Shown here piece after piece: positions 59,601 to 64,000 of a DNA stretch of 64,000 nt. The translations under genes and the position numbers were made by a program. The notes under the pieces were generated by a model that was not told the origin of the DNA, searched no databases, and saw only the letters and a program-made list of their open reading frames with translations. This DNA comes from Prunella strophiata (lineage: Eukaryota > Chordata > Aves > Passeriformes > Prunellidae): positions 28,775,001 through 28,839,000 of the forward strand of contig JAZBQD010000027.1 of NCBI GenBank assembly GCA_036583965.1, given 5' to 3'. Every line of letters starts with the position of its first letter. The stretch's first letter is position 1.

Positions 59601-62074
59601 CCCACCTGCCCTGGCTCACAAAGAAGCACAGTCTAAGTCCTGCCACATCAGTGTCTTGTAAAGACAACATACATGTATTCAAGTACAAAAAAACCACCAG
59701 CAAACAACCTGAGCCTGAGTAACAGGAGGGGTGTGAATTAGAGACTGAGAAGTTATGGATTTATTCCTACAGGACACCTGGATGCTGATCCATGTTTCTA
59801 GAGGGACACCAGAACTCTCTCCTGTCCCTATCCACTAACCCAGAGACACTGAAATAAAGTTAAAAACCAGAAAAGGTACGATGGCCAACTGCTTTCTGCT
59901 GGAACACAAAATCTGATTACAAAAAAATCTGCAACTCATCTCCATCCCTGCTCCCTACAGCATTCCTGACTCCTTTCTGTTTTAAATCAACTCTGAACAG
60001 ACAGCATCCATCCTCTGTCATCATCCAGCATGGCATGCAATGTTACAGTATCCCAAATCTTGATGTGCACCAGGATAACTTATCTTCCTTAGTCCAGAAT
60101 TTTAGAAGTATTTATCTGTAAAATCTCCACTTTCTCGGCAGGTCCCAAACACCCCAAAAGCATGAAAAGGCAGTATGACAGCAGCCTCTATTTCCTTCTA
60201 ATCCATGCAGGGTTTTAATTTATAAAGCTGTATAATACTTTCTTTGAAGGCAGGGCTCTTGTGTTTGTCAGAGCAAGAAAAGGGAGATGCTATCAGTCAT
60301 CCTGGCCCTGAAAACCTGTGTAACACCATGACATCACCTAGAATCACCTGCTTGAAATGGGAAAGGGCTGACTCACCAGGGCAGGACAGGAAAGTTCTCA
60401 CTGCTACAGACTGAGAGGCTCGTAACATAATGGGGGGGAACAGAAGGTGAGAGAGTGGCAATTCCTCCTCATGAATTTAGAATCCCCTCTATGTTCAATA
60501 ATGCCACCATGTGATCAAGTACCTGGATTTTATGATTTTGTGCTTTCAGGACATCAGAAAAAATTCACATTTCATTTGAGGCTAGTTGAAAATTTGTGCC
60601 CACACTGGCAGGGGGCAGAAGGGGGTCTGCTTTTTAAGAGAAGGCAGCTTTGCTTTGTGTAACATGCATCATGTCTTAAATCAAAGATGTAGGAATTAAT
60701 TATAGCTACATTTATTAGCTTTCCCAGAACAACAGTGCTTCCCTGACACTACAAAAGCAAGTATCCAGCAAGAGTACCAAGCTCAGGAAAGACAACCAGA
60801 TAATTTATGGCAAAGAAATCTTCACATTGCAAAAATTCAAGCAAAGCTGCTTTCAAACAATGGTAAAAATAACAGGTACTTGATTACCTGGTAGCATTAT
60901 TTAAGATGCTCACTGAGTTGCTTTTATAGCCACATTGCAACACCCTGAAAATAGAGATTTATAGGAAAACTTGCATCAAAGCAGCCTGGGTGGACTACAG
61001 GAGCAAGGCCATCTAGATGGTTAGTCACATCTGGTAAGCAGCAGGCTTTTCTGTAACTCCTGATGTTAACAGACCTCCAACATCCACAGCCTTGCTATCT
61101 CTGTGATTTTATGGTCTGCCTTTCAGATGGAGAAGGCAGCACCATTGATTGAAGCAGCACAGCATGACAGATACAACTAATGAATTCAGCTCAGCTAAAG
61201 GAGAAGGGAAAGTGCACTGAACAATGTCAAATCACAGAAGCCTGCCGTGGCCTCCAGTACAGGCCAACTTATTTTTTACTCTATCTACTTCTTCTGCTGG
61301 GCTGCCGTGGAATGTAACACACAATATGTTTAATAAAAACAACCAAGGGGCTTTGCAAACAGTTAGGAAACACTGTGTGTAAGAGCCTTTGCTTGCCTCA
61401 TATACAATCCATTCCCAGCCTGGTTCTCCAGCTGAAAGCTAAACAAGCAAAGATAAACCAAATGGAGCACTAAGATGGTCAGAAATTACTGAATTCTCCA
61501 GTTTTCTGAAAAACAGATCATCTGTTCCTTGTGGTAACACTGCAACAACCAAAGCACCAACACTGCAAGTGCCTGAACTGCACTGCACATCTCTGGGCTG
61601 TGCCAGTGCTGGTGGAACCACCCTGCTCACACCAACACAACTCCTCATCTCACCACAGCACTGGCCTGCAGGCAAGCCCTGCATGCAGCAAGGCAAATTT
61701 TTCTTCAGCTGATCAATCCCATGGTTTTTTATGATAAAATTGGAAGTCTGCAGCTTATTTGAAACAGATGCAGGAAAAGGTACTGGGGTCCATCTGCTTA
61801 AGCTGAGCTTTCTGACAGCTGTGAAGAGCAGCAGTTGCCCATCCTGTATCAACCAAACTTCTGACACGCCAGAGGCAGCCCCACAAGCTCCTGCCAGCTG
61901 GACAATAAATCCCCTGCCTGGCTCTCCTCCCCTGAGTGCACTGGGTGCCAGCTCTGCACCTTACCTGTCCTCAGAATTGTTGGGAGAGGGCAGACGGAAG
62001 CTTATGTTCCTGTCCAGCTTGGATTGACTCTTTGTCCTCTTGATGGATCCTTTCAGGCGCTTGCTGAAGAAGCC
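29448..62074 (-). CDS. RASAL2: RASAL2 (nGAP), SynGAP-family Ras GTPase-activating protein; gene-level entry, 5' end outside the window
   Basis: Fourteen exons, all with GT donors and AG acceptors, join in one frame: 3,282 nt, or 1,093 codons plus TAA. Family knowledge: SynGAP-type proteins stimulate GTP hydrolysis by Ras-class GTPases at the membrane. Counting from the first in-window codon, the order is a basic segment (1-36), the C-terminal PH part (about 37-121), C2 (about 131-250), RasGAP (about 285-530; arginine finger R329 in [13 protein letters not shown] at 438-440 before FLCPAIMSP), a Ser/Gln-rich disordered region (about 615-915) and a coiled coil (about 935-1060). RASAL2 is chosen over DAB2IP or SYNGAP1 because of GENSFLQ, the [13 protein letters not shown] context and the segment [11 protein letters not shown]. 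About 40 further N-terminal residues are expected from exons beyond 64,000. No disabling change is visible. Confidence 0.96.
29601..33412 (-). other. RASAL2 intron before the terminal exon
   Basis: A 3.8-kb intron with a GC-rich 200 bp next to the acceptor (29,604-29,800) and an AAAT microsatellite. A 265-codon minus-strand ORF at 32,333-33,130 has no recognisable domain and no family match, and is taken as chance. Confidence 0.8.
30043..30075. repeat. (AAAT)n/(AAT)n microsatellite
   Basis: About five AAAT units followed by AAT units, in the intron before the terminal exon. Confidence 0.85.
33413..33500 (-). CDS. RASAL2: RASAL2 exon: coiled-coil continuation
   Basis: An 88-nt exon completes the split Arg and encodes 29 residues, [20 protein letters not shown] then AKQKIIDAQ. 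The sequence [13 protein letters not shown] is nearly invariant between RASAL2 and DAB2IP. The acceptor is TTTGCTCATCAG and the donor CAG|GTAGGT. It ends on a codon boundary before the terminal exon. Confidence 0.96.
33501..33934 (-). other. RASAL2 intron
   Basis: A 434-bp intron between the two coiled-coil exons; nothing else seen. Confidence 0.9.
33935..34137 (-). CDS. RASAL2: RASAL2 exon: main coiled coil
   Basis: This exon encodes 67 residues, [20 protein letters not shown] through [18 protein letters not shown], plus two bases of an Arg codon. The heptad pattern and the charged, leucine-spaced sequence show a coiled coil, the C-terminal oligomerisation region of this family. The acceptor is TGGCACCCCCAG and the donor AG|GTGAGG. 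CpG content is high, as in the other C-terminal coding exons. Confidence 0.96.
34138..35484 (-). other. RASAL2 intron
   Basis: A 1.3-kb intron; no exon-like or repeat feature recognised. Confidence 0.85.
35485..35619 (-). CDS. RASAL2: RASAL2 exon: linker into the coiled coil
   Basis: This 135-nt exon, phase 0 at both ends, encodes 45 residues: [45 protein letters not shown]. The motif [10 protein letters not shown] is conserved across SynGAP-family proteins just before the coiled coil. The acceptor is CTCTGCCCCAG and the donor AAG|GTAGAT. Its symmetric phase means skipping would keep the reading frame. Confidence 0.95.
35620..38994 (-). other. RASAL2 intron
   Basis: A 3.4-kb intron. It holds a short tandem of AGAAAGAACATGCC units near 37,445-37,472, a CA run near 37,858 and a 15-A run at 38,282-38,296. 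ORFs here look like chance. Confidence 0.8.
38995..39850 (-). CDS. RASAL2: RASAL2 large exon: Ser/Gln-rich disordered region
   Basis: The largest exon here (856 nt) gives one base to complete Gly, then 285 residues. They start [19 protein letters not shown] and run through [50 protein letters not shown] and many Ser-rich repeats to QRQQTQQ. No folded domain is visible; the sequence is serine-, glutamine- and arginine-rich, likely phosphorylated and protein-binding, as in the matching regions of DAB2IP and SYNGAP1. The acceptor is CTCCACAG and the donor CAG|GTAAGC. The exon is much richer in CpG than its introns, so the opposite strand carries long chance ORFs. Confidence 0.96.
40185..40440 (+). 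mobile_element. CR1 LINE 3' fragment
   Basis: The plus strand matches the avian CR1 3' end as remembered: AAATCGCCTCAAGTTGTGCC, GCTGCCCAGGCAGTGGTGGA, then GTTTAGTGGTGGCCTTGG. It ends GGTTGGACTCGATACTCTGG, CTTTTCCAACCTTAATGATT, and the octamer-type tail ATTCTATGACTCTGTG. It is 5'-truncated, diverged by small indels, and opposite in orientation to RASAL2. It lies in the intron between exons 38,995-39,850 and 41,080-41,279. This fragment is the best evidence that the genome is avian. Confidence 0.9.
40976..41030 (-). mobile_element. Short CR1 fragment beside a RASAL2 splice donor
   Basis: ACAGAATGGTTTGGGCTGGA followed by AGATCATCTCCTTCCAAC matches the antisense strand of the CR1 3' region. Similarity fades after about 55 bp. 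The fragment stops about 50 bp short of the donor at 41,079. Confidence 0.7.
41080..41279 (-). CDS. RASAL2: RASAL2 exon: post-GAP linker, with possible tandem acceptor
   Basis: The acceptor CCAATTAG leads into GGT GAA AAT TCC TTC CTA CAG, encoding GENSFLQ, then [18 protein letters not shown] through [15 protein letters not shown], and two bases (GG) before the donor GTACGT. A second acceptor, TTCCTTCCTACAG at 41,259, lies exactly 21 nt inside and would delete GENSFLQ in frame. KLGPLPR is a fixed motif after the GAP domain in this family. A CR1 fragment begins about 50 bp beyond the donor. Confidence 0.95.
41280..43583 (-). other. RASAL2 intron with CpG- and pyrimidine-rich acceptor end
   Basis: The 200 bp next to the acceptor (41,282-41,480) are CpG-rich, about 15 CpGs, and pyrimidine-rich on the minus strand (CACCCTCCTTCCTTCC). 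The immediate acceptor context, TGCTTGTATCCAATTAG, has a poor pyrimidine tract. The rest of the 2.3-kb intron is unremarkable. Confidence 0.75.
43584..43785 (-). CDS. RASAL2: RASAL2 exon: end of RasGAP domain
   Basis: One base completes the split Lys codon, then 67 residues follow: [44 protein letters not shown]. This is the last part of the GAP domain and the helix after it. The acceptor is CTTTCCTGCAG and the donor AAG|GTAAAG. The exon ends on a codon boundary, directly before the segment that can be alternatively included in the next exon. Confidence 0.96.
43786..44429 (-). other. RASAL2 intron
   Basis: A 644-bp intron between two RasGAP exons with a 13-A run at 43,907-43,919; nothing else seen. 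Confidence 0.9.
44430..44666 (-). CDS. RASAL2: RASAL2 exon: RasGAP core with FLR motif
   Basis: This 237-nt exon encodes 78 residues from [16 protein letters not shown] to [10 protein letters not shown]. It contains the RasGAP signature [19 protein letters not shown], whose FLR arginine supports the arginine finger, and the downstream helix [17 protein letters not shown]. The acceptor TTTTCCTGTGCTTTTCAG follows a long pyrimidine run; the donor is AA|GTAGGT. The Lys codon of NFAK is split with the next exon. Confidence 0.97.
44667..45544 (-). other. RASAL2 intron
   Basis: An 878-bp intron within the RasGAP coding region, with short A and T runs; no other feature. Confidence 0.9.
45545..45689 (-). 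CDS. RASAL2: RASAL2 exon: RasGAP domain, helical middle
   Basis: A 145-nt exon encodes [20 protein letters not shown] through [17 protein letters not shown], with split Gly and Cys codons at its ends. The stretch matches the conserved helical middle of the GAP module in RASAL2, DAB2IP and SYNGAP1. The acceptor is CCTTTTTCCAG and the donor TG|GTAAGG. Phase in and phase out agree with the neighbouring exons. Confidence 0.96.
45690..48320 (-). other. RASAL2 intron
   Basis: A 2.6-kb intron inside the RasGAP coding region; no exon-like or mobile element recognised. Confidence 0.85.
48321..48465 (-). CDS. RASAL2: RASAL2 exon: RasGAP domain with arginine finger
   Basis: This exon encodes 48 residues plus one base: [14 protein letters not shown], then [21 protein letters not shown] and QKYLQDAL, with the following Gly codon split. 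The Arg in IFREN is the family's arginine finger, which reaches into the Ras active site to stabilise GTP hydrolysis. The acceptor is TTTTTCCCTCAG and the donor G|GTAAGG. Catalytic residues appear intact. Confidence 0.97.
48466..50223 (-). other. RASAL2 intron
   Basis: A 1.8-kb intron between the C2 exon and the first RasGAP exon; nothing recognised. Confidence 0.85.
50224..50778 (-). CDS. RASAL2: RASAL2 exon: C2 domain and linker to RasGAP
   Basis: This 555-nt exon encodes 185 residues, from [20 protein letters not shown] to [12 protein letters not shown]. It carries the whole C2 domain: strand [39 protein letters not shown] and SITVHIYKD, then a lysine-rich loop EKKKKKDK. It continues with [22 protein letters not shown] and the helix leading into the GAP module ([13 protein letters not shown]). 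The acceptor is TTCTTCTGCACAG and the donor AAG|GTAAGC. In SynGAP-family proteins the C2 domain assists catalysis on Ras-class targets; the Ca-binding aspartates of classical C2 domains are not evident here. Both ends are phase 0. Confidence 0.97.
50779..51557 (-). other. RASAL2 intron
   Basis: A 779-bp intron between the PH and C2 exons; nothing recognised. Confidence 0.9.
51558..51656 (-). CDS. RASAL2: RASAL2 exon: C-terminal end of PH domain
   Basis: A 99-nt exon (33 codons, phase 0 at both ends) starts [12 protein letters not shown] and ends RRLSQPMK, with acceptor TTCATTCCAG and donor AAG|GTAATA. It completes the PH domain: the last beta strand (KCFSC), then the C-terminal helix [13 protein letters not shown] with the conserved Trp. 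Family members usually have Lys where the first Trp of the WW pair stands here. The exon is symmetric, so skipping it would preserve frame but break the PH helix. Confidence 0.95.
51657..53161 (-). other. RASAL2 intron
   Basis: A 1.5-kb intron splitting the PH region; nothing recognised. Confidence 0.88.
53162..53315 (-). CDS. RASAL2: RASAL2 exon: start of the retained PH segment
   Basis: The acceptor is CCTGTCCTACAG and the donor GAG|GTAGGG. After one base completing the split Arg codon it encodes 51 residues, beginning [17 protein letters not shown] and ending [11 protein letters not shown]. The [10 protein letters not shown] block and the SILG-FCFE strand are hallmarks of the SynGAP-family PH region. 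This exon is the common acceptor for both the upstream exon at 61,965 and the candidate alternative first exon at 59,017, so it is the point where N-terminal isoforms would converge. Confidence 0.96.
58113..58132. repeat. Poly-T run (20 T)
   Basis: An uninterrupted T run on the plus strand, preceded by TTTTATTATTAA, in the large intron. Confidence 0.95.
59017..59078 (-). CDS. RASAL2: Candidate alternative first coding exon of RASAL2
   Basis: On the minus strand an ATG at 59,078 sits in a strong Kozak context (GCAGCCATGG). It opens 20 codons, [20 protein letters not shown], then CG and a consensus donor GTGAGT at 59,016. The two leftover bases join the G that starts exon 53,162-53,315 to make CGG (Arg), the same residue the upstream exon gives through AGG. 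An in-frame TGA at 59,136-59,138, 57 nt before the ATG, bounds the reading frame. The resulting protein would have 1,077 residues and lack the [15 protein letters not shown] basic segment. SYNGAP1, a paralogue, is known to make N-terminal isoforms from alternative promoters. I cannot tell whether this exon is already annotated in birds. No transcript evidence is available here; a chance ORF is possible, but start, phase and donor all agree. Confidence 0.62.
59079..59190 (-). promoter_or_regulatory. Possible internal promoter and 5' UTR of the alternative RASAL2 first exon
   Basis: Upstream of the candidate ATG, the minus strand is GC-rich for about 60 nt. It is preceded by AT-rich elements, TAAAAG (about 59,154) and a CArG-like CATTTTATGG (about 59,145), and by a CACGTG E-box at 59,179-59,184. 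A TATA-like box 75 nt before the ATG would place initiation near 59,125, downstream of the in-frame TGA. This is pattern-based inference only. Confidence 0.3.
61965..62074 (-). CDS. RASAL2: RASAL2 exon: basic N-terminal segment (most 5' exon in window)
   Basis: The minus strand reads acceptor TTTTAG, then GGCTTCTTCAGC, and ends GAC AG before the donor GTAAGG. It encodes 36 residues beginning [17 protein letters not shown], the basic motif shared by SynGAP, DAB2IP and RASAL2 upstream of or within the PH region, then [18 protein letters not shown]. The exon starts in phase 0 and leaves two bases (AG), completed to AGG (Arg) by the next exon. The lysine- and arginine-rich stretch fits a role in membrane or phospholipid contact, which is inference. 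In known RASAL2 isoforms this segment follows a short Ser/Pro-rich N terminus, which must be encoded beyond the right edge of the window. Confidence 0.95.
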
Positions 62075-62731
62075 CTAAAAGGAGAAGGTGCAGAAGTGAA
62101 ACAGGGAAACTGATGCCAGTCATGAATCACTCAATGCACTGGCACTGAGTCCAAACACAGAGGTTTGATGCCAGTCACAGGACAGGCTGGACTGGGATTG
62201 CTGTGAGCAGGAAGAAAGGCAGGGCTGGGTTGTCAGTGACAGTTCCAGGAGGTGAGAGCCTCAATTGCAATCATTAGCACTGCTCACATCACTGGGGCAC
62301 TTCAATGGATTCCAACTATTATAAAAGACAGCCAAAACCCACAATTATCATTTAAAAAGGAGCAATCTTCAATATCAGTATTTGTTCCTACTTCCCCTCT
62401 ACATGCCATATTTTTAATACTTGGTGAGCTTAAAAGTACAGAGGTCTCATACTATGAGCTTCTATTGAGCCCACAATTGCAGCCAGGTTTGCCTTTTTAA
62501 TTGAAATATAGCATATTAAATCTTAAAATAATGCATAATTTCAATAATCTGGCTAGCCAGAACAGAAAATTTCAAAGCATTTCACACACCAGTGGCTCCA
62601 GATATCAGTTATAATATTGGTAAGGAGCAAAGCTCAATTCAAAAATCTGCTGAGGGTCTAAAAATAAAATAAATCTTCAAAGAATCTGTCTTCAAACTAC
62701 AGTTGTTCACCCAACAATCACAGCCCAAAGC

Positions 62732-62855
62732 CATGTTAGCTGGAGGGAGCCTCTGGGATCATCTTCTGCTCCATAGGGCTGTGCTGCCAACCCCAGGTCA
62801 GCCTAATTCTGGCTTGGTCTAGCCAAGAACTGAAAACCTCTGGAGACAGAGGGAA
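62732..62855 (-). mobile_element. Degraded CR1-like fragment
   Basis: GGAGGGAGCCTCTGGGATCA and, about 85 bp on, GAACTGAAAACCTCTGGAGA resemble antisense CR1 segments of older subfamilies. It is divergent, so the call is tentative. Confidence 0.4.
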
Positions 62856-63009
62856 CAAAGGAAGGGGAATCTGCTCTCTGCATCTGAAGGCAGTGCTACA
62901 TTTAAGACTGCCCTTCAGTTTCAGTTTCTGAGCCAGAGGCTCCTTGGGGTGAAAGCTGCTACATTCTTGTGATAAAGTGGAAAAAAAAAGGCCTGATATC
63001 TAAATACTG

Positions 63010-63154
63010 AAAAAAACCCCTGAAACAAAACAAAAAAAAAACCCCCCAAAACCACAAAAAAAAACCCAACCCAACCCCCCCAAAAAAAACAAACAAAAAA
63101 ACCCCAAAAAAAACCCCACAAAAAACAAAAAAAAAAAAAAAAACACAAACAAAC

Positions 63155-63185
<31 letters not shown>

Positions 63186-63240
63186 AACAAAAAAACCCCC
63201 AAAAAAACCACCCAAAAAGTCCACAAAAACAAACCCCACA
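63010..63240. repeat. Long A/C-only tract (G/T-only on the RASAL2 strand)
   Basis: About 230 bp of almost only A and C on the plus strand, with C runs up to seven and repeated AAAACCCC, CAAACAAA and CCCAACCCAACC units. On the transcribed-sense minus strand it reads as T/G with closely spaced GGG to GGGGGGG runs, which fits G-quadruplex-forming sequence in the pre-mRNA. Confidence 0.9.
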
Positions 63241-63837
63241 AATGTGTACAATGCTGGGAGAAGAGGTCCTGTCAAAAGGGAAGAAGTGTTTTCAGCTGTG
63301 TGTGCTGCTCACACTGTGCCCATCATGCTGCACTTCTCTTGGTCCTGGTATTGAAAAAGTGCCTTTGAAAAAACCCTGTAATCAATAGATGCTCCTGGGC
63401 TTCTCTTGGGGCAGTTGCTAGAATTCAAGCAGAGGATGTAGAGCACTTTCAAAGGCACTTTTGTATATTCTGACCTTTCAGCATAAAAGGTAACAAACCC
63501 AGCCACAGGGATTCAGATTTGGTGGACCCTGGCTTCAGTCCAGTGCCTCTCAGTCTACTCCAATTGCAAACATTAAATAACATGGCTTTTTCCCCCTTAA
63601 GGGCAAATAAGACAAAGCTGACCCAATTCAGCAGGGGTCCAGAAGTATTTATATTGAATAATTCCAAATCCCATTCAGAGAAGGATGGTGAATATTCACT
63701 TTTGTGTGCATGTACAGTTTTAAATTGGTACTGCTTTAATATGGAACATGCTCTTTGTTTAATTGAACATAATCTATATCCCAATAAAACAAATGTTCTA
63801 TCTGGGGTTGAATAAGACTAGCCAGAGTTGAATATAC

Positions 63838-63930
63838 CAAATAAAAATAACAAACAAAAACAAAAAACCCAAAACAAACAAACCAAAATAAACCCCCCAA
63901 ACAAACAAACACAAAACAAAAAAACAAACA
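63838..63930. repeat. Second A/C-rich tract
   Basis: AAAAATAACAAACAAAAAC, CAAACAAACC, AACCCCCC and ACAAACAAACAC units. The composition bias and orientation are the same as at 63,010-63,240, 600 bp away. Confidence 0.9.
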
Positions 63931-64000
63931 GGGTAAGAACATATTTAAAGAAAAAAATATTCAAACAGTGTGCTTATTGGTCATCCTCAAGAGAGTTGAA

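Larger units (their letters stand above)
53316..61964 (-). other. Large RASAL2 intron hosting the candidate alternative first exon
   Basis: An 8.6-kb intron, the longest complete one here. Apart from the candidate first exon and promoter near 59,017-59,190 and a poly-T run at 58,113, I see no exon-like segment. A 186-codon minus ORF at 55,878-56,438 has no recognisable domain. Confidence 0.75.
62075..64000 (-). other. RASAL2 intron, partial
   Basis: Intronic sequence upstream of exon 61,965-62,074, running off the window. It carries the degraded CR1 piece and two A/C-rich tracts; no coding exon was found. Confidence 0.8.

Noticed and set aside
63010..63240. Interstitial telomere-like repeat (AAAACCCC resembles ciliate telomeres)
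   Set aside because: Units are irregular and vertebrate telomeres are CCCTAA/TTAGGG; this is low-complexity A/C sequence.
1..64000. tRNA, rRNA, CRISPR, bacterial operon or integrated virus
   Set aside because: No cloverleaf with intact A and B boxes, no spaced direct repeats, no operon-like gene packing and no viral gene were seen; the window is a vertebrate gene locus.

Overview
This window is vertebrate nuclear DNA, almost certainly from a bird. It has split coding exons with GT-AG introns, long AT-biased non-coding stretches with few CpGs, and CR1 LINE fragments, one of which carries the typical avian CR1 3' end at about 40,185-40,440. There is no sign of bacterial, viral or plasmid organisation.

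One protein-coding gene is present. It is RASAL2 (nGAP), a SynGAP-family Ras GTPase-activating protein, transcribed on the minus strand from beyond the right edge toward the left. Fourteen coding exons between 62,074 and 29,448 join without a frame break into 1,093 codons plus a TAA stop. They encode a C-terminal PH segment, a C2 domain, the RasGAP domain (arginine finger and FLR motif intact), a long Ser/Gln-rich disordered region and a C-terminal coiled coil. The 5' exons, encoding the extreme N terminus and the first part of the PH region, lie outside the window at higher coordinates.

Layout from left to right: 1-24,700 is intergenic, with simple repeats, a CpG-rich patch at 13,130-14,035 and a perfect AT hairpin at 19,221-19,253. 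The stretch 24,700-29,447 is probably 3' UTR, with a proximal AATAAA at 29,232 and a possible distal one at 24,726. The exons and introns of RASAL2 run from 29,448 to 62,074. From 62,075 to 64,000 is intron with a degraded CR1 piece and two long A/C-only tracts.

The most interesting result is a candidate alternative first exon at 59,017-59,078 inside the 8.6-kb intron. It has a strong Kozak ATG, 20 codons ([20 protein letters not shown]), a consensus GTGAGT donor and exactly the phase needed to splice to the exon at 53,315. It would give a 1,077-residue isoform lacking the upstream basic segment. A second point is a tandem acceptor at exon 41,080-41,279 that could remove seven codons (GENSFLQ) in frame. 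I found no previously undescribed multi-gene system; outside RASAL2 the window looks ordinary.
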